From assembly GCF_025517535.1 (NCBI RefSeq), contig NZ_JAOPKC010000003.1:1-64000 (forward strand): a stretch of 64,000 bases of DNA, given 5' to 3'. The notes under the pieces are model-generated. The model saw only the letters and a program-made list of their open reading frames with translations, was not told where the DNA came from and searched no databases. This DNA comes from Halapricum hydrolyticum. GTDB lineage: Archaea > Halobacteriota > Halobacteria > Halobacteriales > Haloarculaceae. This document shows, piece after piece, positions 40,968 through 48,155 of this stretch. Position 1 is the first letter of the stretch; the number at the start of each line of letters is the position of its first letter. Position numbers and translations under genes: made by a program.

Positions 40968-43697
40968 CTATCGCCGGAGTCGACCCAGCAGCTCGTAATC
41001 GTGATCGGGGGTGTACGCCCGGAACAGCAGGCTGTTGGTCAGCACCGAGACGCTGGAGAAGGCCATCGCCGCGGCCGCCAGCACTGGCTGGAGCAACCCG
41101 AGCGACGCCAGCGGGATCATCAGCGTGTTGTATCCCAGCGCCCACAGCAGGTTCTGCTTGATCTTCTGGAGCGTCGCGTCGGAGACGCGAATGGCTTTCA
41201 ACACGTCCATCGGATCGTCGCGCATCAGCGTCACGTCGGCCGCTTCGATGGCCACGTCGGTCCCCGAGCCGATCGCCGTCCCGACGTACGCGACGGCGAG
41301 CGCCGGCGCGTCGTTGACGCCATCCCCGACCATCATCGCCTGTCGACCCTCCGCCTGGATCGCCTCGACGGCGTCCGATTTGTCCTCGGGCAGGACCTCC
41401 GCCCGAACGTTGTCGGCGTCGATCCCGACCTGCTCGGCGACCGCCCGCGCGGTCCGCTCGTTGTCGCCGGTGATCATCATCACGTCGATACCGCGCTTTC
41501 GAAGGGCGCTCACCGCGTCTTTCGCGCTCGGTTTGACCGTGTCGGCGTCGGCGACGACGCCGATGAGTTCTCCTTCCGCTCGCGGCTCGCCGCCGGCTTC
41601 TCGCGGGCCTTGCCCGCTCGAATGGTCCGCGGAGCTCCGCTCCGCGCCACTCGCCTCGCGGTTCTCGCTTCGCTCCGAACCGCGCAACGCGACCAGCATC
41701 GCGGTCTTGCCCTCGTTTTCGAGGCGTTCCATCGTGTCGGCGGCCGGCGCGGGGTCGATGCCGTTGTCGGCCAGCAGTTTCCGATTGCCGACCAGCACTT
41801 CGCGACCGTCGACGGTCGCTCGGATCCCGTGGCCCGGAACGTTCTCGAACTCGTCCGGCTCGTCGACCTCGATGCCGCGCTCGCGTGCGCCCTCGACGAT
41901 CGCCTGTGCGAGGGGGTGTTCGCTGGCGCTCTCGGCGGTCGCCGCCAGCCGGAGCAACTCGTCTTCGTCGAGACGGTCGCGCGCCTGCAGGGCGCCACCG
42001 TCGGCCGCTGGTTCGTTCCCTTCACTGCTCGTGGCTGTCGGCTCGCCGCCGTCGGCGACCGCGTCGAACGCGATCACGTCGGTCAGTTCCATCTCGCCTT
42101 CGGTGAGCGTCCCGGTCTTGTCGAAGACGACCGTGTCGACGTCCTTGGCGCGCTCGAGGACGTCACCGCCCTTGAACAGGACGCCGTTTCTGGCACCGAT
42201 CGCCGTGCCGACCATCGTCGCCGCGGGCGTCGCCAGCCCCAGCGCGCAGGGACAGGCGATCAGCACGGACGATGCGAACACGATGACGGCGAACTCGAAA
42301 ATCGAGACGCCACCGCCGGCGACGCCCGGCCCGCCGGCGACCAGTCCCCACAGCGGCAGCGAGTCGACGAACCCGGCCAGCGCTTCGGGGAACAGGAACC
42401 AGACCGTCCCCCACAGCAAGGCGTTCGCGATGACCGCGGGCACGAAGTACGCCGAGATGCGGTCGGCCAGGTTCTGGATCTCCGGCTGGCGCGACTGGGC
42501 CTCCTTGACCGTCTGGACGATCTGCTGGAGCGCCGTGTCGGCCCCGACTTTCGTCGCCTGCACGGTGAGGACACCGTTCTCGTTGATCGTCGACCCGACG
42601 ACCTCGTCGCCCTCGCTCTTCTCGACGGGGACGCTCTCGCCGGTGACCATCGACTCGTCGACGGCGCTCTGCCCGTCGACGACGACGCCGTCGGTCGGGA
42701 CCCGCTCGCCCGGCCGGACCTTCATCAGATCGCCGACCTCGACGTCCTCCAGGGGGACCTCCCGTTCGGTCCCGTCGCCGGCAATGATCGTCGCCGTTTC
42801 GGCTTCCATCTCCAGCAACTTCCGCAGCGCGTCGCTGGCCTGCCCCTTCGAGCGGGCTTCGAGGTAGTTGCCCAGCGTGATGAACACCAGGATGAACGCC
42901 GCCGTGTCGAAGTAGAGACCGCCCGCGATCAGGCCCGTCAAGGCGGCGACAGAGTAGAGATACGCCGTCGAAGAGCCCAGCGCGATCAACACGTCCATGT
43001 TGGCCCGGCCGTTGGTCACGAGCGCCTTGTAGGAATTCTTGTAGAACTGCCAGCCGAGTGCGACCTGGACTGGCGTCGCCAGCAGGAACTCGACCCACCC
43101 GAACTCCACGCCGAGGACCGTCTCCGGAAAGACGCTTCCGCCCAGGAGGAACCGGTCGACCATGAACAGCAGGAACGGTGTCGACAGCGCCGCCCCAAAC
43201 AGCGTGAGTCGCAACTGGCGGCTGATTTCGGCTTCCCGGGCGGCGTCGCGGGCGTCCGTGGACTCGTCGTCGACTTGCTCGCGCACGGGCTCGTAACCGG
43301 CTTCCTCGATCGCGTCGTACAGGTCCTCGCGGCTCGCCTCGGCCGGGTTGTAGGTCACCTGCGCCTCGTCGGTCGCGTAGTTGACCTCCGCACTGAGGAC
43401 GCCCGGTGTCTCCTCCAGGGCGGTGGCGTTGGCCTGTGCGCAGTTGGCACAGGACATGTCGGCGATGCCGATCGTCATCGTCTCCGAGACCACACCGTAG
43501 CCGGCCTCCTCGATCGCGTCGTAGATCTCGGCAAGCGACACGCGCTCGGGATCGTAGGTCACCGACCCCTCGTCGGTCGCGAAGTTGACGTTCGCCGTTT
43601 CCACGCCCTCGAGCGATTCCAGGGCGTCCTGTACCGTGCCCGAACAGTTGGCACAGGACATCCCCGTGATGTCGAGGTGTGACGTTCGCGTACTCAT
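40968..43697 (-). CDS. copA: Copper-exporting P-type ATPase with two heavy-metal domains
   Basis: A 909-residue P1B-type ATPase. Two N-terminal HMA domains carry GMSCANC (C15/C18) and DMSCANC (C83/C86). Eight helices follow, with TGES in SMVTGESVPVE and the metal-selectivity motif IACPCALGLATP. The phosphorylation site is VFDKTGTLTEGE, then SEHPLAQAIVEG and GDGVNDAPALAVA. CPC indicates Cu(I)/Ag(I). An extra 35-residue Ser/Arg/Glu-rich stretch (41578-41686) is inserted in the nucleotide-binding region. It lies next to an Lrp-TRASH regulator and a CopZ-like gene. Such ATPases export copper or load it into outer oxidases. Confidence 0.94.
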   Translation of the reverse strand: MSTRTSHLDITGMSCANCSGTVQDALESLEGVETANVNFATDEGSVTYDPERVSLAEIYDAIEEAGYGVVSETMTIGIADMSCANCAQANATALEETPGVLSAEVNYATDEAQVTYNPAEASREDLYDAIEEAGYEPVREQVDDESTDARDAAREAEISRQLRLTLFGAALSTPFLLFMVDRFLLGGSVFPETVLGVEFGWVEFLLATPVQVALGWQFYKNSYKALVTNGRANMDVLIALGSSTAYLYSVAALTGLIAGGLYFDTAAFILVFITLGNYLEARSKGQASDALRKLLEMEAETATIIAGDGTEREVPLEDVEVGDLMKVRPGERVPTDGVVVDGQSAVDESMVTGESVPVEKSEGDEVVGSTINENGVLTVQATKVGADTALQQIVQTVKEAQSRQPEIQNLADRISAYFVPAVIANALLWGTVWFLFPEALAGFVDSLPLWGLVAGGPGVAGGGVSIFEFAVIVFASSVLIACPCALGLATPAATMVGTAIGARNGVLFKGGDVLERAKDVDTVVFDKTGTLTEGEMELTDVIAFDAVADGGEPTATSSEGNEPAADGGALQARDRLDEDELLRLAATAESASEHPLAQAIVEGARERGIEVDEPDEFENVPGHGIRATVDGREVLVGNRKLLADNGIDPAPAADTMERLENEGKTAMLVALRGSERSENREASGAERSSADHSSGQGPREAGGEPRAEGELIGVVADADTVKPSAKDAVSALRKRGIDVMMITGDNERTARAVAEQVGIDADNVRAEVLPEDKSDAVEAIQAEGRQAMMVGDGVNDAPALAVAYVGTAIGSGTDVAIEAADVTLMRDDPMDVLKAIRVSDATLQKIKQNLLWALGYNTLMIPLASLGLLQPVLAAAAMAFSSVSVLTNSLLFRAYTPDHDYELLGRLRR
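41578..41686 (-). repeat. In-frame low-complexity, palindrome-rich insertion within copA
   Basis: The stretch encodes GSERSENREASGAERSSADH and continues SSGQGPREAGGEPRAEG between LVALR and ELIGVVADADTVKPSA, which are normally adjacent or nearly so in CopA. The DNA holds palindromes such as GCGGAGCTCCGC and GCGGGC-CTT-GCCCGC. It looks like a small repetitive element that entered in frame, which is inference. Confidence 0.5.
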
Positions 43698-43770
43698 TGG
43701 TGTCTGTACGTACGGGCCCCTCGCTTAGGCAGTTTGCTGCTTCGAGACCCCGCTTTCCAGGCCTGCTCTG

Positions 43771-43788
43771 CTTTCGATTCCAAAACTG
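43771..43788 (-). promoter_or_regulatory. Candidate copper-regulator motif upstream of copA
   Basis: The plus strand reads CTTTCGATTCCAAAACTG, starting 74 nt upstream of the copA start. A close relative, CTTTCGATCCGTAACTG, lies between the regulator and the CopZ-like gene. Sharing between the two copper gene promoters makes it a candidate binding site for the Lrp/TRASH regulator. No binding is known from this sequence. Confidence 0.4.
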
Positions 43789-43799
43789 CGCCTGTCCAC

Positions 43800-43868
43800 T
43801 TCGAGCTGCCGGTACTACGCGCCCTGTTCGGGTTACCGGTACTACGCGCCCTGTTCGAGCTGCCGGTA
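43800..43868. repeat. 27-bp tandem duplication over the 3' end of the copper regulator gene
   Basis: CTACGCGCCCTGTTCG followed by an 11-nt variable part ending CCGGTA is repeated at 43842-43868 (inside the gene, with its stop codon) and 43815-43841 (beyond it). A partial third copy lies at 43800-43814. The second copy differs by about four bases. The duplication copies the last eight codons and the stop to a place behind the gene. Confidence 0.8.
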
Positions 43869-44423
43869 TCGGCTCTCGAAACGATCGAGACAGGACGGAC
43901 AGCAGAAGTGATAGACGTCGCCGTCGATCCGGGTCGTTTCGCCTTCGGCATCGACCGTGTTTCCGCACTCGGCGCAGGTGAGTGCGAACTCCAGCCCGTC
44001 GATCGACGGCGTCCATTCGGCCTCCTCGATCAGCGTGACGCTGTAGGTGGCCGCCGTGCCGTCCAGCAGCGATTCGATCCACGTGCGGACGTTTCGGGCC
44101 TCCGCGCGGGCGTAGAACCAGATCTCGCCTTCGGCGGTGACGAACACGTGCTCGACCGGATCGGCTTCGCGTAACCGATTCCGGATCCGGTCGATCGCCT
44201 CCGTTTCGAGTCGAATCAACACCGGCACCCCGGCTCGCAACTCCGAGCGGTCGACGTCGATCGTGAAGTTCCGGATGATCCCCGCCTCCTGTAGCCGCGT
44301 GACGCGGTCGGAGACCGCCGGCCCGGACAGGCCGACTGCCTCGCCGATCTCGCTGTAGGGCCGACGGGCGTTCTCCGCGAGCAACGACAGGATCTCCAGG
44401 TCCGTCTCGTCCAGTTCGCGCAT
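43842..44423 (-). CDS. Copper-responsive regulator: Lrp/AsnC-type HTH with a TRASH metal-binding domain
   Basis: A 193-residue protein. Residues 1-60 are an Lrp/AsnC helix-turn-helix (MRELDETDLEILSLLAENAR, YSEIGEAVGLSGPAVSDRV). A middle RAM-like domain follows, and a C-terminal TRASH domain has CAECG, then YHFCCPSCLDRFESRY. The same architecture in Halobacterium (VNG1179C) controls a copper ATPase and chaperone. The position between copA and a CopZ-like gene supports the same role. ATG 44423 lies about 27 nt behind GATACTACC on the minus strand. The 3' end is part of a 27-bp tandem duplication. Confidence 0.9.
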   Translation of the reverse strand: MRELDETDLEILSLLAENARRPYSEIGEAVGLSGPAVSDRVTRLQEAGIIRNFTIDVDRSELRAGVPVLIRLETEAIDRIRNRLREADPVEHVFVTAEGEIWFYARAEARNVRTWIESLLDGTAATYSVTLIEEAEWTPSIDGLEFALTCAECGNTVDAEGETTRIDGDVYHFCCPSCLDRFESRYRQLEQGA

Positions 44424-44467
44424 ACGATCACGTATGCCCTTCGGACGGTAGTATCTGCCGCCCGTGA

Positions 44468-44524
44468 CTTTCGATCCGTAACTGTCCGGAGCTTGTAGCC
44501 TTCGACTCCAAGCAGCAATCGAAA
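44468..44524. promoter_or_regulatory. Copper regulator/chaperone divergent control region
   Basis: CTTTCGATCCGTAACTG (44468-44484) resembles the copA upstream motif. Its TTTCGAT arm is mirrored by ATCGAAA at 44518-44524, 42 nt away. The right arm adjoins the AT-rich stretch about 30 nt before the CopZ-like start, and the left arm lies behind the regulator's promoter. This is inferred to be a site for the TRASH regulator. Confidence 0.4.
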
Positions 44525-44553
44525 AAGACGGGCAACCCCTATATCCGAACGCA

Positions 44554-44751
44554 ATGAGTCTGACACTCACCGTCGAGGGGATGAGCTGTGAACACTGCGA
44601 ACAGGCGGTCGTCGAGGCGCTCGAAGCCGTCGAGGGCGTCACGGGAGCGTCGGCCGACCACGAAGCAGGCGTCGCCGAGATCGACGGCGCTGCCGACACC
44701 GCTGCGCTCGTCGATGCGGTCGAAGACGCCGGATACGAGGCCTCAGCGTAA
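44554..44751 (+). CDS. CopZ-like copper chaperone (single HMA domain)
   Basis: A 65-residue heavy-metal-associated domain. The metal site is GMSCEHC (C12, C15) in SLTLTVEGMSCEHCEQAVV, and the fold's second strand and helix end in ALVDAVEDAGYEAS. It should carry Cu(I) in the cytoplasm to the CopA ATPase HMA domains. It is divergent from the copper regulator. A TATA-like TATATCC lies only 14 nt before the ATG, so the AT-rich AATCGAAAAAG about 30 nt upstream is the likelier box. Confidence 0.9.
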   Translation: MSLTLTVEGMSCEHCEQAVVEALEAVEGVTGASADHEAGVAEIDGAADTAALVDAVEDAGYEASA

Positions 44752-44789
44752 CGATCTACTTCTTGCTGTCCGTGCTCGACGGCCCTTTC

Positions 44790-45086
44790 TTACTCTTCGG
44801 TAGCCGCTGGACTGGGCCGATCAGCTGGACTGGGTCGGTCGACCGGAACAGGCAGCGACGCGAGCGCGAGGAGAACCGCGAGCGCGAACAGCGTGATCAG
44901 CACCGACTGTAGCAACACCAGCGTGAGCACGACGGCACCGACGATCAGCACCGCCGTCAGCAACCGCATCGCGTACACCGGGACAAAGAGCAACAGCGCC
45001 GCGGTGCCGGCGACGCCGCTCCCCGCGACGATCGATCGCGTGAGTACGTCGACGACGACGGACAGCGCTGGACCCTGAACGATCAT
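44790..45086 (-). CDS. Small hydrophobic membrane protein
   Basis: A 98-residue protein with two to three hydrophobic segments (about residues 6-35, 38-60, 62-80) and a repeated DRPSPADRPSPA tail. TTATAAAAC on the minus strand (about 45105-45113) lies some 25 nt before the ATG, so expression from a leaderless transcript is likely. No family is recognised. The 3' end faces the CopZ-like gene, 39 nt apart. There is no evidence for a copper role beyond position. Confidence 0.6.
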   Translation of the reverse strand: MIVQGPALSVVVDVLTRSIVAGSGVAGTAALLLFVPVYAMRLLTAVLIVGAVVLTLVLLQSVLITLFALAVLLALASLPVPVDRPSPADRPSPAATEE

Positions 45087-45182
45087 GGCGTGCGACTCGC
45101 TAGCGTTTTATAATTATTATTAAGGGGGAATAAAGCTAACGGGCGACCGTTGCGCCGCGCAGGCGGTCGTCTGCCGGCAGTA

Positions 45183-45839
45183 TCACTCCGACTGCTCGGT
45201 GTCCGGGAGCGCGTTCCGGACGCTCTCGCCCGGGTACCGTCGCAGGTCGTCGCCGCTCAGCTCCGCGTAGTAGCGCGATTTCGTCTCCTCGTCGCCGTCG
45301 GCCCAGTCGCTGCCCATGTACGCCAGCACGTCCGCGTCGTCCAGCGACAACACGCGCCCGTCGAGTCCGCCGCGGGTCACGTGGGCCGTCTCGACCTCGG
45401 CGAAGTAGTAGGTACAGTTCTCGAAGGTGAACGAATCCAGAACAGAACATTCGATGTTGCCGACTGCGTCCGCGAGCAATGGCACGTCGACGTGCTTGCC
45501 GGGAACGGTATCGAGATCGAGATACTCGAGCTTGTCGACATCTCGGCCACTGACCTGTCCCGCGACTGCGACCGCATCGATCATTCCGGTGGAGGGTGCC
45601 GCCAGTACGAACTCGCCGCTTTGCTCGATAATCTCGTGGGTGTGGGTCTTGTGGCTGACTGCCAGTTGATAGCGCAGCGGATTGTATCCGGCAAGCATCC
45701 ACCACGACGCAGTCATGAGATTCGGCCCCGTCTCCGGGCTGTTGGTCACGACCAGCGAGACGACTTTCGGCTTGAACAGCGATTTCGAATCGTGTGCGGA
45801 TATCTCCTCGAACGCTTCGGACCGATCGAGCGACTCCAT
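45183..45839 (-). CDS. Flavin reductase-like (FMN-binding split barrel) protein
   Basis: A 218-residue protein of the flavin reductase-like family. Its core is VVSLVVTNSPETGPNLMTASWWMLAGYNP, then YQLAVSHKTHTHEIIEQSGEFVL and HVTRGGLDGRVLSLDDADVL. Members bind FMN and reduce it with NAD(P)H or act as flavoproteins. The start at 45839 is the first ATG, with TTAAATACCG-like sequence upstream on the minus strand (about 45905-45915). It is divergent from the 2Fe-2S protein gene (113 nt), so the two could share regulation in a redox context. Confidence 0.85.
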   Translation of the reverse strand: MESLDRSEAFEEISAHDSKSLFKPKVVSLVVTNSPETGPNLMTASWWMLAGYNPLRYQLAVSHKTHTHEIIEQSGEFVLAAPSTGMIDAVAVAGQVSGRDVDKLEYLDLDTVPGKHVDVPLLADAVGNIECSVLDSFTFENCTYYFAEVETAHVTRGGLDGRVLSLDDADVLAYMGSDWADGDEETKSRYYAELSGDDLRRYPGESVRNALPDTEQSE

Positions 45840-45952
45840 ATCCGGAGATGTGCGCGACCGAACCTAATCCTGTTGTCGTCGGCAACGGCCACGCTGTCCA
45901 TGCCGTCGGTATTTAAATAGCTGTATATTCAATCCCAATCCGGATCCGAGGG

Positions 45953-46876
45953 ATGGCCGTATCGACCCGTATGGATAGACGTCACGCGACCGACGACGGT
46001 GAGGAGGAGCCAGCGGCCGACTCCACGGAAGAGACGGGCCTCGATAGCAATCTCCGGCGACGGCTGCTCACCAGCACGGCGAGTGTGGGCGCACTCGCGA
46101 CGGCGGGATGTCTCGGCATCCTCGGCGACGGCAGCGAGACCGGGCCGCGTCCCGGCGAGCCGACTCCCTACGACGGGACCGAGACCCCCGATGGGACGAC
46201 GACGCCCGGCACCGTCGAGGCGTTCGATGTCGAGTTCCTCAAGGAGGAAACGACGCTCAGCATCGGCAGCGATACGGCGGTCCTCGACGCTGCTCTCGAT
46301 GCAGATCTGGACATTCCATACCAGTGCCAGATCGGCGTCTGCGGGCAGTGCACCTCGAAGATCACGAACGACGGCGATCCGACCGAACTGGTCGAACACG
46401 ACGGTAACCAGTACCTCAGCGACGCACAGATCGAGGCAGGGTACATGTTGACCTGCGTGGGCTATCCGCGCAGCGACTTCTCGCTCGAGACGGGCGTGAA
46501 AGACGAAGCCGACTCGTACAGTCCCGGCGGCGAGACCGAGACGCCACCCGAGACGACCACCACGCCCGGCGAGATCGAAACCCACAGCATCGAGTACGTT
46601 GAGCAGGGCGGGACGATCGACGTCGCGAGCGACGAGGCCCTGCTGGACGCTGGTCTGGACGAGGATTGGGACATGCCGTACCAGTGTCAGGTCGGCGTCT
46701 GCGGGCAGTGTACTTCCAAGGTCGACGGCGACGGATCGGAACTGGTCGAACACGACGGCAACCAGTACCTCAGCGACGAGCAGATTCAGGAAGGGTACGT
46801 GCTGACCTGCGTGGGCTATCCGCGCGACGACTTCTCGCTGACGACCGGCAAGAAAGACGAAGCCGACCAGATTTGA
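45953..46876 (+). CDS. Exported protein with two tandem 2Fe-2S ferredoxin domains
   Basis: A 307-residue protein. A charged N-terminal tail is followed by a twin-arginine signal with lipobox (LRRRLLTSTASVGALATAGC), so the protein is probably Tat-exported and lipid-anchored outside. Two plant-type 2Fe-2S domains follow, with ligands C125/C130/C133/C168 and C245/C250/C253/C286 (CQIGVCGQC, CQVGVCGQC). They are joined by Pro/Thr/Glu-rich linkers. The two domains are very alike (EHDGNQYLSD in both), pointing to recent duplication. An outside ferredoxin is unusual. It stands before NrfD and 4Fe-4S genes, implying an electron-transfer chain. Confidence 0.88.
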   Translation: MAVSTRMDRRHATDDGEEEPAADSTEETGLDSNLRRRLLTSTASVGALATAGCLGILGDGSETGPRPGEPTPYDGTETPDGTTTPGTVEAFDVEFLKEETTLSIGSDTAVLDAALDADLDIPYQCQIGVCGQCTSKITNDGDPTELVEHDGNQYLSDAQIEAGYMLTCVGYPRSDFSLETGVKDEADSYSPGGETETPPETTTTPGEIETHSIEYVEQGGTIDVASDEALLDAGLDEDWDMPYQCQVGVCGQCTSKVDGDGSELVEHDGNQYLSDEQIQEGYVLTCVGYPRDDFSLTTGKKDEADQI

Positions 46877-46977
46877 AAGCGCGGACCAACCAGGTCTGAT
46901 CCACGACGGTTCTCGGCTTTTCGGTCGGGTCTGGCCCACTGTGGTCCTCCCGCGACTGATCGCTCTGCCCGGTGGGG

Positions 46978-46987
46978 TATATAAAAA
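46978..46987 (+). promoter_or_regulatory. Strong TATA box upstream of the nrfD-like gene
   Basis: TATATAAAAA, preceded by GGTGGGG, lies about 150 nt before the NrfD start codon. Transcription would begin near 47005-47010, leaving a leader of about 120 nt, long for a haloarchaeon. The NrfD gene has a GGAGG-type ribosome site about 10 nt before its ATG, consistent with a leadered mRNA. Confidence 0.6.
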
Positions 46988-47038
46988 GCTGTAAAATGAA
47001 TATACACTGGTATCGCCGAGAGGGCCGGATATACCGGT

Positions 47039-47131
47039 ATGAAGTGGTGCGTGCAATCAACGAATGCGATTCCACACACGGGCGTATCGTGGTCTGACTC
47101 TCGAGCGGAGGACAGGAGGGTATCGCGATGA
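47039..47131 (+). CDS. Possible 30-aa leader ORF overlapping the nrfD-like start
   Basis: ATG 47039 opens a frame (MKWCVQSTNAIPHTGVSWSD...) whose TGA at 47129-47131 overlaps the NrfD-like ATG as ATGA. This junction is the same as for coupled genes in this window. The peptide has no family resemblance and may be chance. Confidence 0.2.
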   Translation: MKWCVQSTNAIPHTGVSWSDSRAEDRRVSR

Positions 47132-48150
47132 CGGCCGTGAGCCCGCTGTTGCCCAGCCAGTTCTGGAGCCTCTCGATCGGGGTGTACCTGTTCCTGGGTG
47201 GGCTCGCCGGCGGCGCGTACGTCACCGGCACCGTCGCGGACTTCCTGAGCGTCCGGGATCCGTCCCGGCGCGAGGGACACCTGGCGACTGCCCGCTGGGG
47301 GACGATCATGGGGCTGGTCGCGCTGGCGATCGGCGGCCCGATACTGCTCTTCCACCTCGGAGAGCCCCTGCACGTCATCATGATCTGGCTGTTCACGAAC
47401 TTCGATTCGTGGATGACGATCGGTGTGTGGGTGATCGTCCTGTTCATGGTGCTTTCGGCCCTGCAGGCGCTGTGGCTCGGCTTCGGAGCCGATCGCGGGT
47501 TCGAGATCCCGATCACCGCTCTCGAACCGGTCACGGACATCATCGATACCGTCGCGGATCTGACCCGTCCTTCCGAGACGCTTCGACGCGGGATCAACGC
47601 CTTCGGTGCGGTCGTGGGCCTCCTGTTGATCGTCTACACCGCGCTGTTGCTCAGCGCCTCCTCAAATGTCGTCCCGATGTGGGACGCGACGTGGCTCCCG
47701 CCGCTGTTCCTGGCGAGCGGCCTCTCGATGGGAATCGCCGCGACCGTCGGCGTCACCGCGGTCACGAAAGGCGTCACCGACACGGGCGTCACGATGTTCA
47801 GTGTCGCCGACGACGTGATCATCGTCGCCGAGATGGTCGTCATCTACATGCTACTGGCGACGCTGGTCAACGGCAACACGACCGCCGTCGAGACCCAGCG
47901 ATATCTGCTGACGGAAGGGAACCTGATCTTCTGGGGCGGCGTCGTCGCCCTCGGCCTGTTGTTGCCGCTTGCGATCTCCGTGGGGCTGCTCACGATCGAG
48001 TGGCGCTACGAGCTGCACGACAACCCGCGTCTGGAGCGGCTGGCGACCGCTGGCTACACGGCCAAGTTCGGATTCGTCATCTTCGGCGGGCTGATGCTTC
48101 GACTGACGATCATCTACGCGGCGCTGAACGTGCCGCTGTTCGGAGTGTGA
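47128..48150 (+). CDS. nrfD: NrfD/PsrC-type membrane quinone-oxidoreductase subunit
   Basis: A 340-residue protein with eight to nine hydrophobic helices, beginning LLPSQFWSLSIGVYLFLGGLAGGAYVTG. It continues with HLGEPLHVIMIWLFTNFDSWMT, the conserved signature of NrfD family members. In polysulfide, DMSO and related reductases this subunit exchanges electrons between membrane quinones and an iron-sulfur subunit. The next gene, 5 nt downstream, encodes exactly such a 4Fe-4S subunit. A GGAGG ribosome site precedes ATG 47128. No molybdopterin catalytic subunit is encoded nearby. Confidence 0.92.
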   Translation: MTAVSPLLPSQFWSLSIGVYLFLGGLAGGAYVTGTVADFLSVRDPSRREGHLATARWGTIMGLVALAIGGPILLFHLGEPLHVIMIWLFTNFDSWMTIGVWVIVLFMVLSALQALWLGFGADRGFEIPITALEPVTDIIDTVADLTRPSETLRRGINAFGAVVGLLLIVYTALLLSASSNVVPMWDATWLPPLFLASGLSMGIAATVGVTAVTKGVTDTGVTMFSVADDVIIVAEMVVIYMLLATLVNGNTTAVETQRYLLTEGNLIFWGGVVALGLLLPLAISVGLLTIEWRYELHDNPRLERLATAGYTAKFGFVIFGGLMLRLTIIYAALNVPLFGV

Positions 48151-48155
48151 TTACA

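Noticed and set aside
41001..43682. 893-codon open frame antisense to copA
   Set aside because: The sense strand encodes a canonical P-type ATPase; the antisense frame has shadow composition and no motifs.
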